64,000 bases of DNA from Alloacidobacterium dinghuense (GCF_014274465.1 NZ_CP060394.1:1-64000); one strand, 5' to 3'. Shown: positions 52,074 to 61,879, counted from the stretch's first letter. Notes: generated from the letters alone by a model not told the origin. Program-made: numbers and translations.

Positions 52074-53042
52074 TCAGGCTACCAGCATAGGATCTAGGCC
52101 CTGACGCTGCCGCCATGCGTGATAACTACCGTGTGCGAGGAAGAACTGCGGACCGTAGAGCAACGTTTCTTCGTGCGTCGTCTTCGCTACAAACAGAATG
52201 TGGCTTCCTATCTTTTGCATACCTTCGACATGCATCTCTCGAATTCGAGAAGCAAATTCGGGAACTGGAATTCCAACAGAGCGCGGAGTGATTGTGGCGA
52301 AGGGGAGTTCACTCCAGTTGATGGATAGCTTGCGATGATTTCCCCGTACCTTGAATGCTGTGTCCGCCAACTCGACCGGAATGTTGCTTAAAACAACTTT
52401 TTTTGCGCGCTCCACGAGCGGGGCGACGCTCCGGCTGCTGTTAAGGCCGAAAGCAAAATAGCCGTTGCCAATCGGTCCCATGATATTCATCGGAAACAGA
52501 TTGCCCATATCTCCGTCGATCACGCTCACCAGCACGACAGGCCGGGGACAGGTGTAGAAGACGGCCATAGCGCGGTTTTCGCGCGGTGTAATGGGCACAT
52601 CCTTGTCGTTGGGTGAGAGTCCGCGAAGTGCATTTTTCAAATCACGCGCCCAGATATAGCGACGCGGAAGGCAATAATTTCGGTGCGAGGCACGCCGAAA
52701 AAGACATAAAACCCGCGATCCCGCGTGAATGCTTGACGCGAATTCAAGCTGGATTTCACCCAACGTCTGCTGCGTCGCGTTTTCGCAAAAACGCAAGACC
52801 AGATGCCTGCTTTTTTTTGCTAATTCGCTTTCGTCGGGATCGAATCCAATGCCAATGGTGAACGGAGCAGCACAGGCCATAAGATGGTTTTGAGTGACGT
52901 CGCGTCGCGCACCTAAGCCATCCAGCCAGACAGTCACTTCCGATTGTGGATCTTCAAGACCAAGTGTGAATCTTTCACCCATGTCCCAAGGTCCATAGAA
53001 CTGCTGTCTCAGAAACCTTCGGGACTGTCGAACAATTTGCAT
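52074..53042 (-). CDS. Flavin reductase-like (FMN-binding split barrel) protein with N-terminal extension
   Basis: 322-aa protein. The C-terminal half (about 150-300) reads as a flavin reductase-like split barrel: CPRPVVLVSVIDGDMGNLFP, GYFAFGLNSSRSVAPLVERA, VVLSNIPVELADTAFKVRG and IGSHILFVAK. The first ~140 residues form a domain I do not recognise. AGGAGA 6 nt before the ATG at 53042 supports this start. The methyltransferase gene ends 10 bp upstream on the same strand, so the two form an operon. Role unknown; flavin-dependent reduction or oxygenation of a methylated metabolite is one guess. Confidence 0.65.
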   Translation of the reverse strand: MQIVRQSRRFLRQQFYGPWDMGERFTLGLEDPQSEVTVWLDGLGARRDVTQNHLMACAAPFTIGIGFDPDESELAKKSRHLVLRFCENATQQTLGEIQLEFASSIHAGSRVLCLFRRASHRNYCLPRRYIWARDLKNALRGLSPNDKDVPITPRENRAMAVFYTCPRPVVLVSVIDGDMGNLFPMNIMGPIGNGYFAFGLNSSRSVAPLVERAKKVVLSNIPVELADTAFKVRGNHRKLSINWSELPFATITPRSVGIPVPEFASRIREMHVEGMQKIGSHILFVAKTTHEETLLYGPQFFLAHGSYHAWRQRQGLDPMLVA

Positions 53043-53052
53043 CGTACTTCTC

Positions 53053-53868
53053 CTATCGGGCAGTCCGCTCAAATTCAAACAGAATGCAACCACCCAAATT
53101 ACGGAAGATCGGAGCGCGGCTGATCATGCGATCGATTCCGCTCAAGCCCTGCAGCAGAGCGGGAAAATTGCCGACCAGATGATTCATATAAGAAGGAGGC
53201 AACGCAATTCCAATCCCCTTCCGCGCACGAAGCCGGAAATCGGGAGCAAGCAACTCAACGAGCTGCTTGCTTGAACGCAACTGTATTTCAATTTCACCTC
53301 TTGCTGAGGGGATGCTGCCGCGATAAAGCTTTCGGAATGCCTTCTTCCAATTCCCATGAACGAGAAACCAAAGTATTTCCCAAGGGGCAAAACGTCCGAG
53401 CATGCAGAAATAGGCGCGCGCACCGGGCTTGAGTCGGCTTGCAAGTTCCCGTCTCACTCGAGGCAAGTCCTTCACGCAGTTCAAGCCCGAGAAATTCGAG
53501 AAAACACCGTCAAATAAAGCGTCGGTTGGAAGTTCGGCGAGGTTCTCGGTCGGCAGAACGCGAAAATCAACCATCGATCCGAAAGCGTGATTTGCCTGAC
53601 GATGACGGGCAATCTCGATCATCCGCGACGAAATGTCGCACGCTACGACGGAGATCCCGTGCTCGGCCATATGGAGAGCATCGACTCCCGTCCCACAATT
53701 CAGCTCGAGGATGCGTTGCCCGGGAGAAAAGCCTGCATCGATGTCTTCCCAGACAGAGTGCCGCCAGAGCATCCCGAGAAATGTCTCGGTGAAATCCTGG
53801 TCATATGTTTCAGCGGCAGTGTTCCAGTAAGTCTGCGAGACCGGGGCAGTGTCGGAGGAAATAGACAC
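53053..53868 (-). CDS. Class I SAM-dependent methyltransferase
   Basis: 271-aa methyltransferase: motif I ILELNCGTGVDALHMAEHG (from about residue 53), acidic end VVACDISSRMIEIAR, and FDGVFSNFSGLNCVKDLPRV for the post-motif region. N-terminal YWNTAAETYDQDFTETFLG is typical of ubiE-like or polyketide-type enzymes. The start is a GTG at 53868 with AGGA 11 nt upstream. A membrane-proximal hydrophobic stretch occurs at FAPWEILWFLVHGNW. Substrate unknown; paired with the flavin-reductase-like gene downstream. No other pathway gene is adjacent. Confidence 0.85.
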   Translation of the reverse strand: MSISSDTAPVSQTYWNTAAETYDQDFTETFLGMLWRHSVWEDIDAGFSPGQRILELNCGTGVDALHMAEHGISVVACDISSRMIEIARHRQANHAFGSMVDFRVLPTENLAELPTDALFDGVFSNFSGLNCVKDLPRVRRELASRLKPGARAYFCMLGRFAPWEILWFLVHGNWKKAFRKLYRGSIPSARGEIEIQLRSSKQLVELLAPDFRLRARKGIGIALPPSYMNHLVGNFPALLQGLSGIDRMISRAPIFRNLGGCILFEFERTAR

Positions 53869-54062
53869 GCAGAGTAATCCTCACTTTTCAATTGCGCGTT
53901 CCGGCGCGGAGAAGTCCCCATGCCCATGAACAGCGCTCTTACAGCACTGACTTCATTATCACACTCAACAAATTCAATTTCGACGCGGGTTGTAGTGTCG
54001 TCGTAAGGGCTAATGGGCGGGTCAAACAAGCACGGAAGGCACAGAGCCGTAGGAGATCCCTG

Positions 54063-54455
54063 CTACCAGTGAAGACCCATCTGGTGCAGGCGCAGAAGTC
54101 CGCCGCAGAGCACAGCCAGCGGCGGAATGATGGTGCTGATAATCAGATAGTAGATGGGCTGCTTGCCTTTCATCTGGATGGCAGAAATCGCACTGAGCAA
54201 AAGAACAGCAAGCGCCAGCATGAGCGCATGAAGCAAGGGATTGCCCTGCGCATAGCGAGCCGTCACGTAGCCTCCCAAAACAGAGCACACGAGGCCAATG
54301 CCGACATTCACCGCCATGATGAGAGGATCAGGAGGCGCATCGTCCCGCGTATGATCCGGAGCGAAGCGCCTCAACAGTGCAGAGGCGATTCCCATCAGGC
54401 CAACAATGGTAATGAACCCTGCAAGAATCGCCAGGAAGGAATGCGCAATCTGCAT
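54063..54455 (-). CDS. Small four-helix membrane protein, function unknown
   Basis: 130-aa protein with about four hydrophobic segments (FLAILAGFITIVGLMGIASA, LIMAVNVGIGLVCSVLGGYV, LLHALMLALAVLLLSAISAI, IYYLIISTIIPPLAVLCGGL) joined by short loops. No recognised family. It starts 2 bp after the stop of the aminopeptidase gene upstream on the same strand and is surely co-transcribed with it. The region 53869-54062 on the downstream side holds no gene that I can support. Confidence 0.75.
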   Translation of the reverse strand: MQIAHSFLAILAGFITIVGLMGIASALLRRFAPDHTRDDAPPDPLIMAVNVGIGLVCSVLGGYVTARYAQGNPLLHALMLALAVLLLSAISAIQMKGKQPIYYLIISTIIPPLAVLCGGLLRLHQMGLHW

Positions 54456-54457
54456 CG

Positions 54458-55804
54458 CTACTTGCGCATCGCCTTTTCTACCGCGTCAGCGTCTTTGGGC
54501 AAGGCGCACGTCAGGCACTCGAGTTTTCCATCAGGATTGGCGCAAAAAACATCTTCGATGCGCACCCCGATTTTTTCTTCCGGAATGTAAATACCAGGCT
54601 CAATCGTGAAGACAGATCCGGGCTTGACGGGCTGGGAGTAATCATAAGGATCGTGTACATCGATGCCGACCGAGTGTCCGATGCCGTGGATGAAGTATTT
54701 GCCCAGCGGTTCGCCATGCAGATCCTTGCCGTGCGCGTTCATGTAATTGAAGGCGATGGTATCGAGCGAGTCGGCGTATTTGTGTTGCGGGTCATTCAGG
54801 TGCGACTTGCCCGCGACAAAACCCTCCATGGCCGCTTTCTGCGCGCCCAGTACGATGTCGTAAATTTCCCGTTGACGCGCGGTGAAATGTCCGCTCACAG
54901 GAACCGTGCGGGTAATGTCCGACGCATACATCGAATATTCGCCTGCCGCATCGACAACAACGACATCGCCGGCCTGCATGGTCTGGCTGTTCTCCGAGTA
55001 GTGCAGCTCAGTCGACTTCTCCCCGGAACCAACAATAGGCGGATAAGAGACGCGCTCGCAGCCGTTTTCCATCAGCTTCTCAACAATGATGCCATTGACT
55101 GTGCGCTCTTTCTGACCGGGATGCACAGACCTCATCATGGCGAACTGTGCCTGCACTGATGCGTCCGAAGCTTTGTGAAGTAGCGTCATTTCGCCTGCGT
55201 CTTTTATCTCGCGCAGCTGCGTGACAGGCGTGCGTACATCCTGAAACGGTGGCGGATCGCTTCTTCCAAGCGTTGTTGCTGTCCAGAGTGCGAGTGCCTT
55301 AGCCTGCTCTGAGTCGGGTTGCGACCAAAGATGGTTCATGACGGACCGATTCTCAGCCGCAAGTTGGTTGATGGTAAGCGGAAGATCGGTCATGGCCTTC
55401 ACTTCATCGACGCCGGCTTTCTGCGATGCGTCAGGAGTGGCAGCATCGAGTTTGACTCCGGTGTAAAGCTCCGTGCGCAGATTGCGCGTAGGCAGAAAAA
55501 GGATTTCGCGATAAGCGCGGGCTGGATGAGTCCCTTCCGCTTTCTGTGGGGCCTGAATCAGAAGAGCGGCGCCGGGTTCATTCCACCCGGTGAGGTAATA
55601 GAAGTCTTCGTCCTGGCGGTACTCCATGTATTCGAGCGAGGGTTCGTCCGCAGCGAAAAGGATGGCGATGCCGCCATTCAGCTTATCGGCAAGTGCCACA
55701 CGCCGGGCATGATAGTCAGCGGTCGATTGGCGATCCAGAGCGTGGAGAGAAACAGAAGCTAGCAAAAGCGCAACAGCAGACAGTGCGCGACAATAGGATG
55801 TCAT
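54458..55804 (-). CDS. Exported aminopeptidase P-like M24B metallopeptidase
   Basis: 448-aa enzyme with a signal peptide (ALSAVALLLASVSLHA), an N-terminal creatinase/aminopeptidase P domain, and a pita-bread catalytic domain. Two-metal ligands are visible in VVVVDAAGEYSMYASDITRT (Asp, Asp), GIGHSVGIDVHD (His), FTIEPGIYIPEE (Glu) and GVRIEDVF (Glu). Removes the N-terminal residue before proline from peptides in the periplasm. A TACACT hexamer 7 nt before the ATG and the lack of a Shine-Dalgarno site hint at a short or absent leader. First gene of a two-gene operon with a small membrane protein. Confidence 0.92.
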   Translation of the reverse strand: MTSYCRALSAVALLLASVSLHALDRQSTADYHARRVALADKLNGGIAILFAADEPSLEYMEYRQDEDFYYLTGWNEPGAALLIQAPQKAEGTHPARAYREILFLPTRNLRTELYTGVKLDAATPDASQKAGVDEVKAMTDLPLTINQLAAENRSVMNHLWSQPDSEQAKALALWTATTLGRSDPPPFQDVRTPVTQLREIKDAGEMTLLHKASDASVQAQFAMMRSVHPGQKERTVNGIIVEKLMENGCERVSYPPIVGSGEKSTELHYSENSQTMQAGDVVVVDAAGEYSMYASDITRTVPVSGHFTARQREIYDIVLGAQKAAMEGFVAGKSHLNDPQHKYADSLDTIAFNYMNAHGKDLHGEPLGKYFIHGIGHSVGIDVHDPYDYSQPVKPGSVFTIEPGIYIPEEKIGVRIEDVFCANPDGKLECLTCALPKDADAVEKAMRK

Positions 55805-55845
55805 AGCATCGAGTGTAACGATCGCTGTGTTTTGAGCAAAGAGAT

Positions 55846-57567
55846 TTAGTTCAGCATGGTGGATGCGAAGTCCGGTGCCGCCGGAACATCGCTCGGATCG
55901 TTCAGGAGTTCCCAGCGCTGCAGTGAGAGCGGCAAGTTGCCGTTGGTCCAGACGAAATCGTGGAAGGCCTGAAGCGAGAATTTGTCTTTCTGCTTTTGAC
56001 GCGCGTCGGCGAGAAGACGCATGATCTGGACTTTGCCGATCTGATACGAGATAGCCTGACCGGGTGAGCTTGAAAACATGGCTGCTTCTTCAATGGCCGT
56101 GCCGTGGTCCATGGGAACGGTTTTGGAAAGGTAGTCGGCTGCCTGTTCCAGCGTAAATTCGCCGGTCGCCAGCTTTACGTCGACTTCAACCCGTAGCGCG
56201 CGCAGGCGCATGAAGCTATAGATGATTTCCCGAGTCCGCGGCGAGTCGTCAAAGAGACCGGCTTGCAGCATCATCTCTTCGGCGTAGAAGCCGATGCCTT
56301 CATTAGCTCCCGAGTCGTAGTAGTGGCGGCGAATAGGATCGGAATTGGCCCAGCTGAGGCAGAGCTGGAAGTAGTGTCCGGGCACGCCTTCATGCACGAT
56401 GATGGGCCTCGGATCGCGCGCAGTTGAAAGACTGAAATAGCCGAGCGAGATGCTGGGTATGCGGATGTAGCTGGTGCCGTCCTGGTCGAGACGCGTCGGA
56501 CCGGTAAGGTCGTCGGTTACGCCGAGTTCAGAGAAAGGCTCAACATAGGCAGGCAGTGGCAGATTTTGGTAATGCTTCATCCAGCCGGGTACAGTGAGGA
56601 TGTGGCGGGCACCGAGGAAAGCCCGGATGTCGGCCTCGTCTTTCTTCTCGCGTTCAATCTGCGCCTGCTGGCTCGGGAAAATAGGCATGGGCGGCAGCCC
56701 TGTGTTGCGTGCCTGTTCGTACGCTTCAAACGCAACGGTCCGGTCCCACTCCTGATGGCTCATCGTGAGCAATTGTTCCGGCGTATAAGGCATTAGCGCC
56801 ACGTTGCGCAGGAAGTAAATGTAGTTATCGCGGCCGATGGCGGTCTCTTCACGCATGCCAGGCAGCTTCTGCTTGAGCCAGTCGCGGTACGACTCAAGCG
56901 CGCTGATGGCTGCCGGAGCACTCTCTTTGAGAGCCTTTGCGGTTGCCGGATCAAGCTGCGGCGTGAGCGCCGTCAGCATAGTGTTGAAACGCTCGGGAAG
57001 ATTGTCGAGCGCTTCGATGGCCAGCTGTGCGAACGGCTTGCGCATATCGGTGAGGTTTTCGCGGGCCGTTGTCAGCGTGGCCGGAAACGACTGGATGCGG
57101 GTAACCATGTCTGCCTGTTGCTGCGCGCTGAAAGGTGGCGGAGGCAACAGAAGGATGTAGACGCTGCCGAGGGTCTGGTGGACATAGAACACCGGATTGC
57201 GCTGCCATTCACGGTTGATGTTCAGCTCCCAGTTGACGCGCGCGATAGCAGAGCCGAGCAAGCGGTAGTCAACTTGCTCTGCAACCGGAGCGGTGCTCGC
57301 AGGCGCCAGGGCTTTCCAGCGGCTTTCGAACTCTGTCAGTTCCTTGCGACGTGCAGCAATGGTCGCAGAAGTCCATTCGATTTTGAGATTGGTGGGGCGG
57401 TCAATGCGCGGGATGTCATCGTTGGTGAAAGGCTGCTCGGCAGCACGCCAGGTCCAGAAACTTTGGCTCAGATCAGAGATGCTGTCGGCGCTTGCGAACG
57501 TAACAGTGCCGGAAGCAATAGCGGCCAGTAGGAGAACTTTACCAATAGATCCACCACGAGCATTCAT
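55846..57567 (-). CDS. DUF885 family (putative metallopeptidase) protein
   Basis: 573-aa exported protein: signal peptide (VLLLAAIASGTVTFASA), then the long helical DUF885 domain. The zinc-binding HExxxGH-type motif is HEGVPGHYFQ (H392, E393, H397), with the downstream Glu in GANEGIGFYAEEMM. Family members include dipeptidyl carboxypeptidase-like enzymes; activity here is inferred. ATG at 57567 is preferred over a far-upstream frame opening (57798) because the signal peptide starts there. A plausible cooperation with the nearby exported aminopeptidase in peptide use is inference. Confidence 0.88.
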   Translation of the reverse strand: MNARGGSIGKVLLLAAIASGTVTFASADSISDLSQSFWTWRAAEQPFTNDDIPRIDRPTNLKIEWTSATIAARRKELTEFESRWKALAPASTAPVAEQVDYRLLGSAIARVNWELNINREWQRNPVFYVHQTLGSVYILLLPPPPFSAQQQADMVTRIQSFPATLTTARENLTDMRKPFAQLAIEALDNLPERFNTMLTALTPQLDPATAKALKESAPAAISALESYRDWLKQKLPGMREETAIGRDNYIYFLRNVALMPYTPEQLLTMSHQEWDRTVAFEAYEQARNTGLPPMPIFPSQQAQIEREKKDEADIRAFLGARHILTVPGWMKHYQNLPLPAYVEPFSELGVTDDLTGPTRLDQDGTSYIRIPSISLGYFSLSTARDPRPIIVHEGVPGHYFQLCLSWANSDPIRRHYYDSGANEGIGFYAEEMMLQAGLFDDSPRTREIIYSFMRLRALRVEVDVKLATGEFTLEQAADYLSKTVPMDHGTAIEEAAMFSSSPGQAISYQIGKVQIMRLLADARQKQKDKFSLQAFHDFVWTNGNLPLSLQRWELLNDPSDVPAAPDFASTMLN

Positions 57568-57679
57568 CGTCGTCAACCTGAAAGGATTAATAGAGTAAGC
57601 GTGCTGTGAACCGGGAATTAGGCCATCGTAGCAACGTCCTTGAAATCCGCAAAGGCGAAAATGAATGGATAGAAGTGGC

Positions 57680-59317
57680 TTATACCCCGACTGGAAACGG
57701 CTTCGGCGAGGACTCTTCGAGGTTCGCGCCAGAACGCCAACGCTCGAAGCGGCCCTGCAGCAGCGAGAGCAATCCCGTGTACCAATAGCCGACAACAAAC
57801 AGCATCAGGAAGGGTACCGTGAAGTAATTCTCATTGCTGACGGCATACCAGATCGTCACTGCGAAATAGCAACCGATGAGCAATTCAATCCACGGAACGA
57901 TGCCCAGCCGCTTGCGATACTTCGCCGCCTTCGACTTTTCGCCACGTTTTTCCACCCGGTACTTTGGCGTGCGTTTGAATGAGCTTTTAATGCCCAGCAA
58001 CGCTTCGAGCACCGCTCTGGTATTGGTGACGGTCAAGCCAATGCCGAGCGACATGAGGAATGGAAGATAGAGAAAGGTTCGATACCACCGGCCTGGGAAA
58101 AGCTCTTTCTGCGAAACCAGATAAAACGACGAGATCGAGAAGGTCGACGCCATGAAGAGCGGGAAGTCGATCAGCAGCATCTGAAACCAGCCCTGATAGA
58201 AGCGGATCACCATCGCCGGCATCAACAGCGTCGAAAGCACCACCATGAGCGGATAACTGATGTTCGCCGTCAGGTGGTACCAGGCTTCGAGCTTGGTGTG
58301 AAAGGGAACCTCGCTCTCGAAGACCTTCGGCAGAATTTTCTTCGAGGTCTGTATCAGCCCTTTGGCCCAACGCGCCTGCTGCGTCTTGAAGGCCGTCATC
58401 TCGATCGGAACCTCGGCGGGGCATTCCACATCCTGGAGATACTTGAAGCGCCAGCCCTTCAATTGCGCGCGATAGCTCAGATCGGTGTCTTCCGTCAGCG
58501 TGTCGTGCTGCCAGCCCCCCGCTTCGCCGATCGCGCAAGTACGCCACATGCCGGCAGTCCCGTTGAAGTTAAAAAATACGTTGGCGCGCGAACGTCCACC
58601 GTGCTCAAGAACAAAATGACCATCGAGTAGGATGGCCTCAACCTGCGTGAGAAAGCTGTAGTCGCGGTTCAGATGCGTCCAGCGCGTCTGAACCATGCCT
58701 ACCTCCGGCTCGACGAAGTGGTGGATAACCTGCATCAGCCACTCGCGTGGCGGAACAAAGTCGGCGTCAAATATGGCGACGTATTCACCGGTTGCAGTCT
58801 TAAGCCCGTGATCGAGCGCTCCAGCCTTGAACCCGTAACGGTCTGTGCGGTGAATGTAGACAATCGGATGGCCCGCAGCCTGATACTGCTCAACGATCTT
58901 GAGCGCTACATCCTTCGTCTCGTCAGTCGAATCGTCGAGTACCTGAATCTCGAGCAGCTCACGCGGGTAATCGAGATTGCAGCAGGATTCAATGAGGCGG
59001 TCGATGACGAACTGCTCATTGAAAATGGGCAGCTGAACAGTGACACGCGGCAACTTCTCAAAATATTTTGGTGGTTCTTTGGCCGCGTTCTTGCGGTGCT
59101 TGTAATACAGATAGACAAGTTGGTAACGATGCAATCCGTAGAATGCCAGAATGATCATCACCAGGAAGTAGGGAATCAGAAGTGCTGTGTCGAAGATGTT
59201 CCAGCGATAGAGATGCTCGAAGGTGCGATCGCCGTAGTGCGAGCGGAGATAGTGCGAGAGGCTGTGCTGATTCGCCTGCGCCAGCAAAGCCGGCAAGGAG
59301 GCGAAGATGGATTTCAT
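57680..59317 (-). CDS. Membrane glycosyltransferase family 2 (cellulose synthase-like)
   Basis: 545-aa processive-type GT2. N-terminal membrane segment (ALLIPYFLVMIILAFYGL), GT-A domain with DD (128-129), DAD (184-186), TED (276-278) and QxxRW (Q313-W317), followed by about four C-terminal membrane segments. The same D,D,D,QxxRW set occurs in cellulose, hyaluronan and glucomannan synthases. No PilZ domain and no bcs partner genes are nearby, so it may make another beta-linked polymer or a glycolipid. GATACT stands 4 nt before the ATG. 112 bp upstream of the DUF885 gene on the same strand. Confidence 0.9.
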   Translation of the reverse strand: MKSIFASLPALLAQANQHSLSHYLRSHYGDRTFEHLYRWNIFDTALLIPYFLVMIILAFYGLHRYQLVYLYYKHRKNAAKEPPKYFEKLPRVTVQLPIFNEQFVIDRLIESCCNLDYPRELLEIQVLDDSTDETKDVALKIVEQYQAAGHPIVYIHRTDRYGFKAGALDHGLKTATGEYVAIFDADFVPPREWLMQVIHHFVEPEVGMVQTRWTHLNRDYSFLTQVEAILLDGHFVLEHGGRSRANVFFNFNGTAGMWRTCAIGEAGGWQHDTLTEDTDLSYRAQLKGWRFKYLQDVECPAEVPIEMTAFKTQQARWAKGLIQTSKKILPKVFESEVPFHTKLEAWYHLTANISYPLMVVLSTLLMPAMVIRFYQGWFQMLLIDFPLFMASTFSISSFYLVSQKELFPGRWYRTFLYLPFLMSLGIGLTVTNTRAVLEALLGIKSSFKRTPKYRVEKRGEKSKAAKYRKRLGIVPWIELLIGCYFAVTIWYAVSNENYFTVPFLMLFVVGYWYTGLLSLLQGRFERWRSGANLEESSPKPFPVGV

Positions 59318-59395
59318 AGGAAGTATCGACAGCAGGGCCGGGCCTCCACGTACCTGAAACGCTAATTGTATGCGATTTACCGGAGAGTCGATGCG

Positions 59396-60442
59396 CTAGT
59401 TCAGGAACATGGTCCGGTAGAGGGTATCGCGCTGTACGGGCTTGAATCCGGCATCGCGGATAATGCGGCGCAGCTCCTCTTCTGTTGTGCAGTTAGACGT
59501 TCCGGCAGCTTTTACGACATTTTCTTCGAGCATAACCGAACCAACATCGTTGCCGCCGAAGCGCAGACCGAGTTGCAGCACCTTCAATCCCTGCGTGACC
59601 CAGCTTGACTGCACGTTTTCAATGTTTGAGAGGTACAGGCGCGAGATCGAGAGCACTTTCAGATATTCAACGGCAGTTGCCTCGTCCCATCCACGTCCGC
59701 CAAGCGCTGTATTGTGTGGCTGAAAGCTCCAGGGAATGAAAGCCGTGAAGCCGCCGGTTTCTTCCTGCAATCGCCGCACCTGCTCGAAGTGATTCACCCG
59801 CTGCTCAAAAGTCTCGCCAACGCCGAACATCATCGTTGCTGTGGTGCGCATGCCAAGCTGATGAGCCGTACGATGCACCAGCACCCAATCGTCGGTGGAG
59901 CACTTCAGCCGCGCAATGCGATGGCGTACTTCATCGTCGAGAATCTCAGCGCCGCCGCCGGGAATCGAGTCAAGGCCCGCATCGCGCAGACGCATGATCG
60001 TGTCGCGCACGCTCAGGTTGCTGTATTCGGCGATCGCGAGAATCTCAGAGGCCGAGAAGCAGTGCATCCACACCTGCGGAAAGCGCTGTTTGATGCCCTT
60101 GAGCAGCCGCTCGAACCACTCGATCTTAAGATCAGGATGCAGACCGCCTTGCATGAGCACGCCCGTGCCGCCCATCTCGACGGTTTCGGCTATCTTTTGA
60201 TAGATCGTTTCAAAGTCGAGAATATAGCCTTCGGATGCCATCTTGCCCTTAAGCGGCCGATAGAAGGCGCAGAAGGTACAGTATTCGGTGCAGAAATTCG
60301 TGTAATTGATGTTGCGATCGATGATGTAGGTCACTACGCCTTCCGGATGCAGCTTCCTGCGCATGGCATCCGCTTCCATGCCAAGACCGATAAGGTCATC
60401 TGAGTGGAAGTAATCGAGGGCTTGTTGGCGAGTGATCGACAT
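59396..60442 (-). CDS. mqnC: Cyclic dehypoxanthinyl futalosine synthase
   Basis: 348-aa radical SAM enzyme of the futalosine route to menaquinone. Cluster motif CTEYCTFC (C51, C55, C58), VTYIIDRNINYTNFC before it, and the family-specific blocks GGLHPDLKIEWFE, SIPGGGAEILDDEVR and WSFQPHNTALGG. Full length. It shows that this organism makes menaquinone by the futalosine pathway (other mqn genes lie outside). A TAGAAT hexamer 6 nt before the ATG and no Shine-Dalgarno site suggest a leaderless mRNA. Confidence 0.95.
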   Translation of the reverse strand: MSITRQQALDYFHSDDLIGLGMEADAMRRKLHPEGVVTYIIDRNINYTNFCTEYCTFCAFYRPLKGKMASEGYILDFETIYQKIAETVEMGGTGVLMQGGLHPDLKIEWFERLLKGIKQRFPQVWMHCFSASEILAIAEYSNLSVRDTIMRLRDAGLDSIPGGGAEILDDEVRHRIARLKCSTDDWVLVHRTAHQLGMRTTATMMFGVGETFEQRVNHFEQVRRLQEETGGFTAFIPWSFQPHNTALGGRGWDEATAVEYLKVLSISRLYLSNIENVQSSWVTQGLKVLQLGLRFGGNDVGSVMLEENVVKAAGTSNCTTEEELRRIIRDAGFKPVQRDTLYRTMFLN

Positions 60443-60448
60443 ACATCG

Positions 60449-60454
60449 ATTCTA
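60449..60454 (-). promoter_or_regulatory. -10-like TAGAAT directly upstream of mqnC
   Basis: TAGAAT on the reverse strand, 6 nt before the mqnC start codon; five of six positions match the TATAAT consensus. No clear -35 element. Confidence 0.3.
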
Positions 60455-60638
60455 AAAGGTATTGGCATAACCTTCCAGACCCTTTGTGAAAGCAGACAAC
60501 TGCATATCGCGGTATCATGCCCATGAGACATGTTGGTCATACTGCCTTGTCCTGTAGTTGCATCAGAGAAAGTAAGTTAGGCCCAAACCCGGATTTACGT
60601 TTCGCAGATGTAAAAAATTCTTCAGGAGCAGGTTCCGT

Positions 60639-61838
60639 ATGCTGAATCTCACTCGCCGCTTTGCGCGGCATGCGACCCTTCCGCTGGTTGCGATGATCTT
60701 CTTCTTGTCCGCCATACATTTGTTTGCCGACGACAAGCCGCAACCTGATGTGATCATTTTCACGAACGGCGACCAGCTTTCCGGAAAATTCGTTCAGGCG
60801 ATCGGCGACACCGTGAGCTTTCACAGTGACATCGTCGGCGACATTACCGTTGAATGGAGCAAGATCAAGGAACTGCACACGGCTCAAAAGATAGCTGTGA
60901 TCGAAAAGAGCGTTCAGATCAAGCACCACCAGATTCCGGCCAGCGTCCCGATCGGCACCATATCGGTTGCGAATGAGCAGATCACCGTGCAACCAACGAC
61001 CAACGCGACGATTGCGCCGATCCCCATCAAGAATGCGCAATACGTCGTCGATCAGGCGACTTTGAATAAACAATTAGTCGGGCATCCCGGGTTTTTCCAG
61101 GCTTGGAATGGATCAGCCACCGCAGGGCTGACGCTTGTTCAGGCCACTCAGAACCAGTACTCATTTAACGGAGGCGTTGCCCTCATGCGTGTCGTGCCAA
61201 CCGTTAGTTGGCTTGATCCGCGCAACCGTACCACCATCGACTATTTGCAGTCCTATGGAAAGATCACCGAGCCTTCGTACATTGACGCGAATGGCAACTT
61301 TGTCCCCTCTACTTTTACCAAGAGTTCGATATTCCATGCCGATGCTGAACGGGACGAATATGTTTCGCCCCGGTTCTACTTCCTGGGCCAGGTAGCTTTC
61401 GATCACAACTACAGCCAGAACCTCGATCTGCAACAGATCTACGGTGGTGGCATCGGTTACACGGTCATCAAGACGCCGAAGCAGGAACTCGATGTAAAGG
61501 CAACAGTGCAGTACGAGCGCCAGGCCTTCTTCAATACCGTGACGAATGAGAATCAGAATTTGATTGGTTCAACTTTTGGCGGCTACTACACGCTCCACCT
61601 GCCCAAGAGCATCCTCTTTACGCAGCAGGTCCAATACATCCCGGCGTGGAATAACACGCGTGCCTATTCAGTTTCGGAGACCGATGCCCTCGTCTTCCCG
61701 GCGTATAAAGACTTTGGCTTCCAAATCGGCACACTGGATACATATCTGAACAACGTGCCGCTCGCATTTCCGCCGACGAAGCGCAATTCGTTCCAGTTCA
61801 CGGCAGGCGTGACGTACACGATCAAGTCGGCCTACTAG
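60639..61838 (+). CDS. DUF481 family outer-membrane protein
   Basis: 399-aa exported protein: signal peptide (TLPLVAMIFFLSAIHLFA), a small beta domain (DVIIFTNGDQLSGKFVQAIG, to residue about 125) and a C-terminal DUF481 beta barrel (WNGSATAGLTLVQATQNQYS; FFLGQVAFDHNYSQ-like strands; FQFTAGVTYTIKSAY). The family resembles salt-stress-induced outer-membrane proteins; function unclear. CAGGAGCAGG precedes the ATG. Divergent from mqnC. Confidence 0.85.
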   Translation: MLNLTRRFARHATLPLVAMIFFLSAIHLFADDKPQPDVIIFTNGDQLSGKFVQAIGDTVSFHSDIVGDITVEWSKIKELHTAQKIAVIEKSVQIKHHQIPASVPIGTISVANEQITVQPTTNATIAPIPIKNAQYVVDQATLNKQLVGHPGFFQAWNGSATAGLTLVQATQNQYSFNGGVALMRVVPTVSWLDPRNRTTIDYLQSYGKITEPSYIDANGNFVPSTFTKSSIFHADAERDEYVSPRFYFLGQVAFDHNYSQNLDLQQIYGGGIGYTVIKTPKQELDVKATVQYERQAFFNTVTNENQNLIGSTFGGYYTLHLPKSILFTQQVQYIPAWNNTRAYSVSETDALVFPAYKDFGFQIGTLDTYLNNVPLAFPPTKRNSFQFTAGVTYTIKSAY

Positions 61839-61845
61839 CGCCGAG

Positions 61846-61879
61846 AACCGGGCGTGATCAAATCGCGCCCGGTTATTTT
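61846..61879. terminator. Terminator shared by convergent DUF481 and cytochrome genes
   Basis: AACCGGGCG (61846-61854) pairs with CGCCCGGTT (61866-61874), loop 11 nt, followed by ATTTTG. The right arm overlaps the stop codon of the cytochrome gene by 2 nt. Confidence 0.7.
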
